This document shows positions 45,483 to 54,689 of a stretch of DNA of 64,000 nt, one piece after another. The position numbers and the translations under genes were made by a program. Source of the stretch: Riemerella columbipharyngis (GTDB taxonomy: Bacteria; Bacteroidota; Bacteroidia; Flavobacteriales; Weeksellaceae); contig NZ_FNAS01000011.1 in assembly GCF_900101995.1 (NCBI RefSeq), positions 1 through 64,000 on the forward strand. The letters run 5' to 3'. Under the pieces are notes generated by a model. That model saw only the letters and a list, made by a program, of their open reading frames with translations. It was not told the DNA's origin and did not search any database. Each line of letters opens with the position of its first letter. Position 1 is the first letter of the stretch.

Positions 45483-46028
45483 ATGAGTGAGCTTAAATGG
45501 TATGTACTGAAGGCTATAAGCGGCCAAGAAAATAAAGTGAAAAGCTATATTGAGAATGAGATCCAAAGACTTAAGATGGATCAATATGTTACTCAGATAG
45601 TTATACCTATGGAAAAAACCATTCAGCTCAGAAACGGGAAAAAAGTTTTCAAAGAAAAACCTTACTATCCAGGGTATCTTATGATAGAGGCAAACCTTAT
45701 AGGTGAGGTTCCCCATGTTATTAAAAATATTCCTGGTGTAATCTCTTTTTTAAGTCTTACCAAAGGTGGAGATCCTATCCCTATGAGAAGTGCTGAAGTG
45801 AGCAGAATGCTTGGTAAAATGGATGAACTTTCGGAGTTTGCAGTAGACTCTTCTATCCCTTATATGGTAGGAGAAAGCATCAAAGTAATCGATGGTCCGT
45901 TCAATGGTTTTGTAGGAACTATTGAGAAAATCAATGAAGACAAAAAAACTCTGGAAGTGATGGTTTCTATCTTCGGTAGAAAATCTCCTATTGAGCTTAA
46001 GTATATGCAGGTAAGCAAAGTGGTGTAA
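45483..46028 (+). CDS. nusG: transcription termination/antitermination factor NusG
   Basis: Binds RNA polymerase and couples it to the ribosome. The 181 residues include the NGN domain (WYVLKAISGQENKVKSYIENEI; YYPGYLMIEANLIGEVPHVIKNIPGVISFL) and the C-terminal KOW domain (VGESIKVIDGPFNGFVGTIEKINEDKKTLEVMVSIFGRKSPIELKYMQV). In most bacteria rplK follows nusG. Here it is followed by 125 bases and a GH3 gene. Confidence 0.97.
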   Translation: MSELKWYVLKAISGQENKVKSYIENEIQRLKMDQYVTQIVIPMEKTIQLRNGKKVFKEKPYYPGYLMIEANLIGEVPHVIKNIPGVISFLSLTKGGDPIPMRSAEVSRMLGKMDELSEFAVDSSIPYMVGESIKVIDGPFNGFVGTIEKINEDKKTLEVMVSIFGRKSPIELKYMQVSKVV

Positions 46029-46129
46029 TCTCCTTCTTTCGTTATCCTTTATTTCTTTTTTTATTCTTTTTCTGTATTTTTTGGGAAGAGTATATTGGGC
46101 TTGTTAGTGATGAATGTTGTATATTTGTT

Positions 46130-46137
46130 TGTTATAC
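46130..46137 (+). promoter_or_regulatory. -7 promoter element of the GH3-bshA operon
   Basis: TATATTTG fits TAnnTTTG, 16 bases before the GH3 gene start. Confidence 0.5.
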
Positions 46138-46153
46138 TTAATTATCATCATTT

Positions 46154-47851
46154 ATGCGTTTCAAAATACAGCTTTTGTCTGCCTTATTAGGGCTATTTAT
46201 ATCTGTAAATGCTCAGTATATCCCTCAAAATATATCCAAAAAAATAATAAAAGAGGCTGAATTGTATGCTGAAAATACATACAATAAAATGTCCCAAGAG
46301 GAAAGAATAGGACAATTATTTATCGTCTCACTATATACCAACAAAGGGGAAGATTTTATCCAAAATGTCCGAAACCAAGTTGTGCAGGAGCATATAGGTG
46401 GACTTATTCTAATGCAAGAAGATGCCCATAGACAAGCTATGCTCATCAATGAATTTCAAGACAAAGCCGAGGTCCCTCTTATGATAGGAATAGACGCCGA
46501 GTGGGGATTGTATCAGAGATTTTCTATCGCATACAAATACCCTTGGGCAATAACACTGGGGGCGATACAAGACAATCACCTCATCTACGAAATGAGCTCT
46601 AAAATCGCAGAAGACTGTAAAAGAATGGGGATCAATTGGAACTTCGCTCCGGTAGTAGATGTCAATACCAACCCTGCAAATCCTATCATTGGGAATAGGT
46701 CTTTCGGCTCAGAAATTCAGAATGTTATTGCAAAGGGCTATGCATATGCAAAGGGACTTCAGGAGCACGGCGTAATGGCAAGTCTGAAACATTTCCCGGG
46801 ACACGGAGATACAGACAAAGACTCGCATTTGGATTTACCCGTAGTGACATACGACACCATAAGGCTGAACCGTATAGAACTGGCGCCTTTCCGAGCACTA
46901 ACCAAAGATAGCATCGGTGGAATAATGGTAGCACATCTCTATGTTCCGGCTTTGGAAAAAGAAAAAAACATACCGGCTTCTTTGTCGAAAAATATTGTTA
47001 CCGATTTACTCAAAAACAAATACCACTACAAAGGGCTTGTGATTACAGATGCTCTAAATATGAACGCCGTTGCGAAAAAGTTTAGTGCCGGAGAAATAGA
47101 TTTAAGAGCATTCCGAGCGGGAAATGACCTGATGCTGTTCTCTCAGGATGTGAAAACTAGTAAAAAATTAATCGCTCAAGCCCTACAAAATGGCACTATC
47201 CCAGAAAGCCGATTAAAAGAGAGTGTGATAAAAATCCTTAAAACAAAATATTTGCTCGGGCTTACCCACTTCAAACCTATTGACTTGAATAATATCCCCA
47301 ATGCACTCAATAATCATACACACAAAGAACTTGTGGAGAAACTCTATGCACATGCAATTACTTTAATCAAAAACCAAAATAACCTTATCCCCCTAGATAA
47401 GGCACAAATTTATTATTATCTGCCTTTGGAGGAAGCTCCTTATCAAGTTTTTTATCAAGAGCTAAAGGCTAGAGCTAATGTGAAACTTATTTCGCCCAAA
47501 GACATTGATAATATTCCTAAAAACGCAGTTGTATTGATAGGACTGCATAAGGATAATTCTACGGCTTATAAGCCTTATAAAATATCTGAAAAGAGCAAAG
47601 CCATCATCCGTAAAATATCTTCCAATCACGCTACTGTATTAGACTTATTCGGAAGTCCATATGCACTGAAGGATTTGGATATTTCCAATGTTTCTGGCGT
47701 AGTTGTTTCCTATGAGAACAACACTCCATCTATGAGGGCATCTGCAAGAGCCCTTGCAGGAGAAACAACTATAGAGGGGAGACTCTCCGTACTTGTCAAT
47801 TCCCAGCTACCCGCTGGCAGTGGCATTACCCTTAATCCAAAAAATAAATGA
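46154..47851 (+). CDS. GH3 beta-N-acetylhexosaminidase (NagZ-like)
   Basis: A secreted glycoside hydrolase of 565 residues, probably removing N-acetylglucosamine from muropeptides or glycans. It has a signal peptide (about 1-21). The GH3 domain shows GIDAEWGLYQRF (about 112-123) and KHFPGHGDTDKDSHLDLPVV (about 212-231), whose His-Asp dyad is typical of NagZ-type enzymes. VITDALNMNAVAK (about 295-307) holds the nucleophile Asp. A C-terminal second domain of about 170 residues follows. It lacks the C-terminal beta-lactamase-like serine hydrolase domain found in many larger Bacteroidota GH3 proteins. It overlaps bshA by 4 bases (ATGA). Confidence 0.9.
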   Translation: MRFKIQLLSALLGLFISVNAQYIPQNISKKIIKEAELYAENTYNKMSQEERIGQLFIVSLYTNKGEDFIQNVRNQVVQEHIGGLILMQEDAHRQAMLINEFQDKAEVPLMIGIDAEWGLYQRFSIAYKYPWAITLGAIQDNHLIYEMSSKIAEDCKRMGINWNFAPVVDVNTNPANPIIGNRSFGSEIQNVIAKGYAYAKGLQEHGVMASLKHFPGHGDTDKDSHLDLPVVTYDTIRLNRIELAPFRALTKDSIGGIMVAHLYVPALEKEKNIPASLSKNIVTDLLKNKYHYKGLVITDALNMNAVAKKFSAGEIDLRAFRAGNDLMLFSQDVKTSKKLIAQALQNGTIPESRLKESVIKILKTKYLLGLTHFKPIDLNNIPNALNNHTHKELVEKLYAHAITLIKNQNNLIPLDKAQIYYYLPLEEAPYQVFYQELKARANVKLISPKDIDNIPKNAVVLIGLHKDNSTAYKPYKISEKSKAIIRKISSNHATVLDLFGSPYALKDLDISNVSGVVVSYENNTPSMRASARALAGETTIEGRLSVLVNSQLPAGSGITLNPKNK

Positions 47852-48987
47852 AAATGAAAATAGGTATTCTCTGTTATCCTACCTATGGAGGAAGTGGCAT
47901 CGTTGCTACGGAACTTGGAACTAATCTCGCCCTAAAAGGCTATGAAGTCCATTTCATCAGTTCTAATCTTCCTGCCAGGCTGGATATGACCAATCCCAAT
48001 ATATTCTTCCACAAAGTAAATGTAGAGGCCTATCCGCTGTTTAAATATCAGCCGTATGATATTGCTTTATCCTCTGCTATTTTTCAGGTGGTAAAACTTT
48101 ATAAGCTGGATTTGATACACGCTCATTATGCTATTCCTTATGCTTATGCCGCCTTTGTTGCCAAGCAAATGCTGAAGGAGGAAAATATAGATGTTCCTGT
48201 GGTAACTACTTTGCACGGCACAGACATTACCCTTGTAGGGCAGCACCCGAGCTATAAGGCTGCCGTAGAATTTTCCATTAATCACTCGGATACCGTAACC
48301 TCTGTATCTGAAAGTCTTAAAAAAGACAGTCTGAACGCCTTTAATGTAAAAAAAGAAATAGAAGTAATTCCCAATTTTATTGATAATGCTCTATTTGATA
48401 CGACACATGGCTGCTGTAGAAAACAGTTTGCCAATGAAGACGAAAAAATCCTAATCCATGTTTCTAATTTAAGGAAAGTAAAACGCGTAAACGATGTTTT
48501 TGAGGTCTTTAAGAGGGTTCAAAAAGAAATCAATGCCAAGCTCATCATCATAGGAGAAGGACCGGAGATGGAACTTATTAACGACTATCTTTTCCAAAAT
48601 CCGCACCTCATAGATAAAGTCCGTCTATTAGGGAAAACCAATGAACTTTATCCTATCTTGAAATGTGCCGATGTATTTCTGCTTCCTTCAGAACAAGAGA
48701 GTTTCGGGCTTGCTGCATTAGAGGCTATGGCAGCAGAAACAGCGGTAGTAAGCAGCAATGCCGGAGGCATACCGGAGGTAAATATACAGGGAGAAACCGG
48801 CTATCTCGCCTCTATAGGAGATGTGGAAACAATGGCAAAATATACCATAAAACTACTAAGTGACGAACCGCTGCTACAACGCATTAAACAAAATGCCAAA
48901 CGCATAGCCTTGTCCTTTGACATTTCGAATATTCTACCAAAATATGAAGAAATGTACCAAAGAACCCTGAATAAAAATAAGGAATAA
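47848..48987 (+). CDS. bshA: BshA glycosyltransferase, bacillithiol synthesis
   Basis: Joins N-acetylglucosamine to L-malate, the first step to the low-molecular-weight thiol bacillithiol. The 379-residue GT4 protein begins with the BshA-type KIGILCYPTYGGSGIVATELGTNLALKGYEVHFIS. It continues with THLHGTDI-like TTLHGTDITLVG (about 126-137), SVSESLKKDSL, and the donor-binding IGEGPEMELI plus PSEQESFGLAALEAMA (about 280-295). Bacillithiol genes are widespread in Bacteroidota as well as Firmicutes. bshB and bshC are not in the window. Translational coupling to the GH3 gene is through an ATGA overlap; the true start may be the third codon. Confidence 0.93.
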   Translation: MKMKIGILCYPTYGGSGIVATELGTNLALKGYEVHFISSNLPARLDMTNPNIFFHKVNVEAYPLFKYQPYDIALSSAIFQVVKLYKLDLIHAHYAIPYAYAAFVAKQMLKEENIDVPVVTTLHGTDITLVGQHPSYKAAVEFSINHSDTVTSVSESLKKDSLNAFNVKKEIEVIPNFIDNALFDTTHGCCRKQFANEDEKILIHVSNLRKVKRVNDVFEVFKRVQKEINAKLIIIGEGPEMELINDYLFQNPHLIDKVRLLGKTNELYPILKCADVFLLPSEQESFGLAALEAMAAETAVVSSNAGGIPEVNIQGETGYLASIGDVETMAKYTIKLLSDEPLLQRIKQNAKRIALSFDISNILPKYEEMYQRTLNKNKE

Positions 48988-49264
48988 AAAGTTTTTGTTT
49001 TATGGACGATCTATATTTTTATCAGACTCTTGCCAGCCTTGAGAAGTTTTTGCTTGTTTCTTTTGCTTAGTAACGCAGCTTCCGTAGTTGTACGGCTTAT
49101 CCATATACTAAAACAATTAGTATAATAAATATAAAAATTACCTATAAGCAATCTCTATTTACCAAAAACTCTTTATTTTTGTTTATCTTCTCTATCCAAC
49201 ATTATTAAATTGGTTTAAGAGCAAATATATAAAAAATAAGGTTTAGCTCATTCTTAAAAAATTC

Positions 49265-49740
49265 CAATATTTATATTTTTCGTAAATTATTCTGAAGCAA
49301 AATATAGTGAAGTTTTTAAAGCTTTTTGTATTAATATTGAAGCAAAAAAAGTAAGTGAGATTTCTGATATTTCACACCCAATAATCAATAAAAATTTTGA
49401 TAAAATCAAAGTATGTATTCTAAGAAGAAGACTATAGAAATTTATTACTGTAAAAATTTGAAATTAAGTGATTTGACTAATTTGCCCAATTTTATGATTT
49501 TGGACACAAGAAGCATTATTGTATTAAAATAGTGATAATGAGTTTACTTTACAGAGGAATCATATCAATGGAATAGAAAGCTTTTTGGAGTTGTGTAAAA
49601 TACGATTATCTTATTCATAAGCATAAGTTCTATTTCCATATAAAAGAATGTGAATTTAGATATAACAATAGAAGAGATAAAATTTGTACTTTGTCTGTGT
49701 AAATAGATACTAAACAACCCTTTTAAATTATTTTGAACTC
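49265..49740 (+). mobile_element. IS1595-family transposase remnant
   Basis: Fragments in shifting frames read NYSEAKYSEVFKAFCIN, then KKVSEISDISHPIINKNFDKIKVCILRRR (49350-49435), and then the family C-terminus HINGIESFW (49557-49585) and KHKFYFHIKECEFRYNNRRDKI (49620-49690). The central catalytic part is largely deleted, and stops and frameshifts abound. Ends are not recognisable. The flanking bases of the 48988-49902 gap hold no other gene. Confidence 0.72.
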
Positions 49741-49902
49741 TATTTTTTGTATAGTTCAATATCTATGATATAGAGAGTGTGGAGGGTAACCTTATTTTTA
49801 TCTTAATTTTGAGAGGAATAAATAGACAGATTCTTCCATTTTTACCATTTATTTAATACAAAAAACTTATAAGTGAATTCTTAGAATAGCTTTTAAACAG
49901 GT

Positions 49903-50583
49903 CTAAATTTCGTCTATTTCGCTATCTATTGCCAATAGAAATTGTGCTAAAGAATCGTCCAAACGAATAATATCCCCTGTCTGAAAATTCATCTTTCCAC
50001 CCGCTTTTATATTGAATGCTTTTGTTGTAAAATATAATGGTGCTTGATATTTTTCTTTGGATTGCAATCTTATCCTTGAACCTAAAAAACCTCCTGTGCT
50101 TATATCTGTAATATCTTTTGTAAGGTTTATTTTAAGGTAATGGTTCGCGGGAATTTCTATACGCTTACCATTAAGTTTAATTTTAGTATCTTTATTGAGT
50201 CCTATTATATAAACTTTATGGTTTTCTTCTTGGTTTTCACCGAATGCAAATTTGTAATAATAAAGAAGTACCGTATAATTATATATGTTTTTGCGAGGCG
50301 TTCCGTCTATGTTCTCTGGGAACTCCATCCGAAATGCATTAGCTCCGGTAATTTTAGCTTTATTATATATTGCCTTAAAATTTTCCTGTTGTTCCGGAAC
50401 AGCATCTGATACCACTACTTTTCCCAAGAACTGAGCTTCGGGGATTTTGTTTTCCGGCAATTGCAAGAATCGCTTGTCATTATTTTTAATAATGTCTTTT
50501 GCCTCTACCAAATCGTAATGCTGAGAATAGACCAATGAACTTAGCCCTAAGCAAAAGCTTAATATAACATTCTTTACTTTCAT
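49903..50583 (-). CDS. secreted protein of unknown function
   Basis: A 226-residue protein with a clear signal peptide (MKVKNVILSFCLGLSSLVYS, cleavage after SQ). The mature part is rich in beta-prone segments and acidic residues and has no cysteine or catalytic motif that I recognise. It lies 41 bases downstream of the ccoI-like gene in the same direction. A functional tie to that gene is not shown by the sequence. It ends near an IS1595 remnant. Confidence 0.65.
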   Translation of the reverse strand: MKVKNVILSFCLGLSSLVYSQHYDLVEAKDIIKNNDKRFLQLPENKIPEAQFLGKVVVSDAVPEQQENFKAIYNKAKITGANAFRMEFPENIDGTPRKNIYNYTVLLYYYKFAFGENQEENHKVYIIGLNKDTKIKLNGKRIEIPANHYLKINLTKDITDISTGGFLGSRIRLQSKEKYQAPLYFTTKAFNIKAGGKMNFQTGDIIRLDDSLAQFLLAIDSEIDEI

Positions 50584-50624
50584 CAGATCAATTTAGATTA
50601 TAATCTAATAACAAAGCTACATAA

Positions 50625-53018
50625 TTATTTTGAACTTTCGAAAGAATATTTTAACGAGCGTACCCAAGTGGCAAATGTAGTAAAAGCAACCACACTTAAG
50701 GAGCTTACCGGCATAAGGATCGCTGCAACCAACGGAGACATATGACCTGTAACGGCAAAAGCTAATCCTATCACATTATACAAAAGACTGATGACAAAGG
50801 TTATTTTGACAATCTTCATCGCATCTTTACTTAGAGCCAAATAATCCGGAAGGCATTTCATCACCTTGCCGTCCATTATAACATCCGAAGAAGGAGTAAA
50901 CGAATTAGAATCTTCAGCAATGGCTATCCCCACATTACTTTGCTTGAGGGCTCCTGCGTCATTTAGCCCGTCTCCGAACATCGCTACCATTTGATGGACA
51001 AACTGTAGTTGTTTTACATACTCTAATTTATTTTCCGGTGTTTGATTAAATTTCATTTCTTTCACATTCGGAATGATTTCTTTCAATTTTTGTTCCTCCG
51101 AAGAATTATCACCACTCAATATATATATAGTATATTCTCCTAATTTTTGATAAACACCGGACAAGCCTTCTCTGTATTCGTTCTTGAACACAAATTTACC
51201 TAAAAACGCATCGTTTTTGGAAATATAAACGGCTGTCTCCATATCCCGAATCTGCTGTCCCACATAGCCTGCCGAGCCAATTTTATAACGATAACCTCTA
51301 ACATCTGCCTCGTACCCCTTTCCTGTAAGCTCTTGGAAATTTTCTATTGGGAAATAATCATCTTCTATATCTATAAAGTCATAAAGGTTTTTAGACAAAG
51401 GATGACTGGAGTTTTTCAGTAAAGACTTAATATTTCTTCGGTCAAAATCATTTAACGGCTCTCCGCAATAAGTAATATTGGATTTTTTATTATGCGTAAT
51501 GGTTCCTGTTTTATCAAATACCAAAGCATCCACTTTGGACAGTCTCTCCACGGTCAAAGCATCTTTCACATAAAACTTGTTCCTCCCCATAATTCTCATA
51601 ATATGCCCCAAAGTAAAAGGCGCAGACAAAGATAAAGCACAAGGACAAGCTACAATAAGAATCGCAGTAACCACTTGGAACATTTTTTCTATATCTTTTT
51701 GTATCCAATATATACCTGCCGCAATAGTAATCCCTAAAATAATGAATGTAAAATATTTGCTAATCTTATTGGTAAAGGTATTTAATCCGTTATCTTCTTT
51801 TTGAAAAGCCTCTTTGTTCCACAGCTGTGTAAGGTAACTTTGGTTAACAGTTTTTATAACCTCCACCTCTATCATTGCCCCCATTTGTTTGCCTCCTGCA
51901 AATATCTTATCCCCAGGTACTTTGGAAACCACCGCAGACTCTCCCGTGATAAAGCTATTGTCTATATTCCCTTCTCCGTTAATGAGTATTGAATCTACAG
52001 GTACAATCTCTTGATTTCTCACCAGAATACGGTCGCCCACTTTGATATCCGAAAGAAGAATGTTTTTTTGCCCTCCTCCAAGCTCTACTTTGGTTACGGC
52101 AATAGGATAAAAGGACTTGTAGTCTCGGTCATAAGACAATGCACTATATGTTCTTTTCTGGAAAAACCTGCCAATGAGCATAAAAAAAATCAAACCGCAA
52201 AGCGTATCAAAATATCCCGGGCCATAATCCGTAAAGATTTCGTAAATACTCCTGACAAAAAGCACAAATATCCCCAATACAATAGGCACATCTATATTAA
52301 CAATCTTATTTCTAAGCCCATACCAAGCCGATTTGTAATAATCTGAAGCAGAATAAAAAAACACAGGCACGGAAAGCATCAAAGTCAAATATCTGAAAAA
52401 CGGCGCCATCTGTTTCAGCCAAAAATCCGTATGACGATAATTCCACGCAAAATACTCCGGCAGGGCAAACATCATTGCATTACCGAAAGCAAAACCTGCA
52501 ATGGCTAATTTTATAATCAAGTCTTTATCCGTATGTTCTTCCTTTTTATCTATAGTCTCAAGGTTTATGATAGGCTTGTATCCCAGCTTAGAAAGAAACT
52601 TTGCCAGCTCGCTGAGTTTCATCTTGCTACTCCTATAAGTAATCTGAAGCGTTTTCTTGGTAAAATTAGCTTGAGAAAACTGAATATCAGGATTTATATC
52701 TTTCAAACTTTCGAGCAGCCATATACAAGACGAACAATGAATAGACGGTATCTTGAAACTCACTACCGTAGTATCTCCCTCGGAAAAATCTACGACCCGC
52801 TCAAAAACCTCCGGCGTATCCAAATAATCAAACTGAGACGCGCCCTCTTCATTCGGGCGGATACCTGCATTTTTGTTCAGTTCATAAAAAATCCCCAATT
52901 TATTGATATTAAGAATCTCGTATACCGACTTACAGCCATTACAACAAAAGCTCTTATCATCAAAAGAAATTCTTTCTTTATCAATATTTTGACCGCAGTG
53001 AAAACATTTTTCTGCCAT
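50625..53018 (-). CDS. ccoI: CcoI/FixI-type copper P1B-ATPase
   Basis: An inner-membrane copper pump of 797 residues related to those that load Cu into cbb3 oxidase. The N-terminus has a Cys-rich zinc-ribbon-like segment (EKCFHCGQNID, then FCCNGCKSVYEILN) and an HMA domain with CSSC in SIHCSSCIWLLESL (about 92-105). The membrane CPC (CPCALSLSAPFTLG, about 457-470), the phosphorylation motif DKTGTITHNK (about 503-512) and the hinge GDGLNDAGALKQSNVGIA (about 698-715) are intact. Structural cbb3 genes are not in the window. The upstream promoter element at 53038-53045 faces the divergent Crp/Fnr gene. Confidence 0.92.
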   Translation of the reverse strand: MAEKCFHCGQNIDKERISFDDKSFCCNGCKSVYEILNINKLGIFYELNKNAGIRPNEEGASQFDYLDTPEVFERVVDFSEGDTTVVSFKIPSIHCSSCIWLLESLKDINPDIQFSQANFTKKTLQITYRSSKMKLSELAKFLSKLGYKPIINLETIDKKEEHTDKDLIIKLAIAGFAFGNAMMFALPEYFAWNYRHTDFWLKQMAPFFRYLTLMLSVPVFFYSASDYYKSAWYGLRNKIVNIDVPIVLGIFVLFVRSIYEIFTDYGPGYFDTLCGLIFFMLIGRFFQKRTYSALSYDRDYKSFYPIAVTKVELGGGQKNILLSDIKVGDRILVRNQEIVPVDSILINGEGNIDNSFITGESAVVSKVPGDKIFAGGKQMGAMIEVEVIKTVNQSYLTQLWNKEAFQKEDNGLNTFTNKISKYFTFIILGITIAAGIYWIQKDIEKMFQVVTAILIVACPCALSLSAPFTLGHIMRIMGRNKFYVKDALTVERLSKVDALVFDKTGTITHNKKSNITYCGEPLNDFDRRNIKSLLKNSSHPLSKNLYDFIDIEDDYFPIENFQELTGKGYEADVRGYRYKIGSAGYVGQQIRDMETAVYISKNDAFLGKFVFKNEYREGLSGVYQKLGEYTIYILSGDNSSEEQKLKEIIPNVKEMKFNQTPENKLEYVKQLQFVHQMVAMFGDGLNDAGALKQSNVGIAIAEDSNSFTPSSDVIMDGKVMKCLPDYLALSKDAMKIVKITFVISLLYNVIGLAFAVTGHMSPLVAAILMPVSSLSVVAFTTFATWVRSLKYSFESSK

Positions 53019-53037
53019 TGCAAAAAAGTTAAGTGCA

Positions 53038-53045
53038 CAAAATTA
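53038..53045 (-). promoter_or_regulatory. -7 promoter element of the ccoI gene
   Basis: CAAAATTA on the plus strand reads TAATTTTG on the minus strand, 19 bases upstream of the ATG at 53018. Confidence 0.45.
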
Positions 53046-53057
53046 TAATAAAAAACT

Positions 53058-53088
53058 TTGTCTTTACTACTAAAAAACTTTATTTTTG
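53058..53088 (+). promoter_or_regulatory. promoter of the Crp/Fnr-type gene
   Basis: TTG (53058-53060), 20 bases, then TATTTTTG (53081-53088), 18 bases before the start at 53107. I see no inverted repeat of the FNR-box type TTGAT-N4-ATCAA in the divergent gap. Confidence 0.55.
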
Positions 53089-53106
53089 CTGATAAATATC
53101 AGTAAA

Positions 53107-53820
53107 ATGTCTAATCAGAAGAAATGCAATATAGAGAAACGCTTTCAGGAAATCTTTAATGAGAATTCTTTTAAGAAGTATCTTGCTAAAGATGATTTTA
53201 AGAAATATTCTTCTGCAAAACAAAACCTTAAATACACTAAAGGAGACATCATCTTCGAAGACGGAGAGATAGCCAAAGGTGTTTATTTTATAGAAAAAGG
53301 CACGGTTAAACTATCAAAATCTGGTGTTTACGGAAAAGATCAAATATTAAGATTTATAAAAGAAGGTGATGTCGTGGGATATCGTTCTTTATTATGTGAT
53401 GAAAATTTTCAAGCAAAAGCCGAAGCAATGACAGAGGTAGAAGCCACTTTTGTACCTACTAATATTTTCCTTCAGCTACTAGAGGCAGATTCCCGCCTGT
53501 CATTTGCTATGATGCAAAAAATCGCTTTTGAACTTGGTGAATCGTCTAACACTATCACTTTCCTTGCTCAAAAGACCGTGAGAGAACGCCTTGCAGAGAT
53601 ATTAATTCTATTAGAGCAAAAATTAGGTACCGACCCGGAAGGTTTTATAAAAATCTCCCTTACCAGAGAAGAAATTGCCAACCTCATCGGGACCGCTACA
53701 GAGAGTGCCATCCGTCTTATCTCTGAATTTAAACATGATGGGCTTATAGAGGTAGAAGGAAGATGCATCAAGATAAAAGATGCCGGAAAATTAATGAAAG
53801 TAGGGCATGTAATCCCTTAA
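53107..53820 (+). CDS. Crp/Fnr-family transcription regulator
   Basis: A 237-residue regulator with a cyclic-nucleotide-binding-type domain (about 35-145) and a C-terminal winged helix. The HTH is [35 protein letters not shown] (about 184-218). I use the ATG at 53107 because the extension upstream runs through the -7 box. Only one cysteine lies in the N-terminal region (KKC), so it lacks the Cys set of an Fe-S FNR sensor; the effector is unknown. It is divergent from the CcoI-type ATPase and 10 bases upstream of panB. Confidence 0.88.
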   Translation: MSNQKKCNIEKRFQEIFNENSFKKYLAKDDFKKYSSAKQNLKYTKGDIIFEDGEIAKGVYFIEKGTVKLSKSGVYGKDQILRFIKEGDVVGYRSLLCDENFQAKAEAMTEVEATFVPTNIFLQLLEADSRLSFAMMQKIAFELGESSNTITFLAQKTVRERLAEILILLEQKLGTDPEGFIKISLTREEIANLIGTATESAIRLISEFKHDGLIEVEGRCIKIKDAGKLMKVGHVIP

Positions 53821-53830
53821 AAAAAATAAA

Positions 53831-54646
53831 ATGTCTGTACACTCGGAAATAAAAAAAATCACCACCGAAACACTAAAAAAAATGAAAGGCAATGGCACGA
53901 AAATCTCTATGCTTACTGCCTACGATTTCACTTCTGCAAAGATGATAGATGCCGGTGGTGTAGATGCGATTCTGGTAGGTGACTCTGCAGCTAATGTGAT
54001 GGCAGGCTTTGAGACGACATTACCCATTACCCTTGACCATATGATTTACCACGCGCAGTCCGTTGTCCGTGGAACACAGAGGGCTTTGATCGTAGTGGAT
54101 ATGCCTTTCGGAAGCTATCAAAGCGACCCGAAAAGAGCACTAAAATCTGCTGTGAAAATAATGAAAGAAACCCAAGCAAGTGCTCTAAAATTAGAAGGCG
54201 GAAAAGAGATAGCCAAGTGCATCAAAAAAATTATAGATGCGGGAATCCCTGTAATGGGACATTTGGGATTAACCCCCCAAAGCATCAATCAGTTTGGTTC
54301 TTATAAAATCAGAGCTAAAGCGGAAGAGGAAGCCAATAAACTTATCGAAGATGCTTTACTTTTAGAAAAATTAGGTTGTTTCGCAATTGTTTTAGAAAAA
54401 ATACCTGCCGCCTTAGCAAAAAAAGTAACAGAGCGCCTAAGTATCCCTACAATCGGTATAGGTGCCGGCGTAGAGTGCGACGGGCAAGTGCTCGTCTATC
54501 AAGATATGGTGGGAATGAATAAAGGCTTTGCCCCTAAGTTTCTCAGACAATATTTAGACCTACACACCGAGATTACCAATGCTGTATCTCAATATGTGCA
54601 AGATGTAAAAACCAAAAACTTTCCTAACGAAAACGAAAGCTACTAA
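53831..54646 (+). CDS. panB: 3-methyl-2-oxobutanoate hydroxymethyltransferase
   Basis: Forms ketopantoate from 3-methyl-2-oxobutanoate and methylene-tetrahydrofolate, the first step to pantothenate and coenzyme A. The 271 residues show [34 protein letters not shown] (about 24-57), [13 protein letters not shown] (about 139-151) and [24 protein letters not shown] (about 206-229). All metal and substrate segments are present. It follows the Crp/Fnr-type gene by 10 bases, so it may be co-transcribed with it. Confidence 0.95.
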   Translation: MSVHSEIKKITTETLKKMKGNGTKISMLTAYDFTSAKMIDAGGVDAILVGDSAANVMAGFETTLPITLDHMIYHAQSVVRGTQRALIVVDMPFGSYQSDPKRALKSAVKIMKETQASALKLEGGKEIAKCIKKIIDAGIPVMGHLGLTPQSINQFGSYKIRAKAEEEANKLIEDALLLEKLGCFAIVLEKIPAALAKKVTERLSIPTIGIGAGVECDGQVLVYQDMVGMNKGFAPKFLRQYLDLHTEITNAVSQYVQDVKTKNFPNENESY

Positions 54647-54689
54647 CCGCCCCCTACTCTTCTAAATATCCGTTCTATAATAAATCCTG

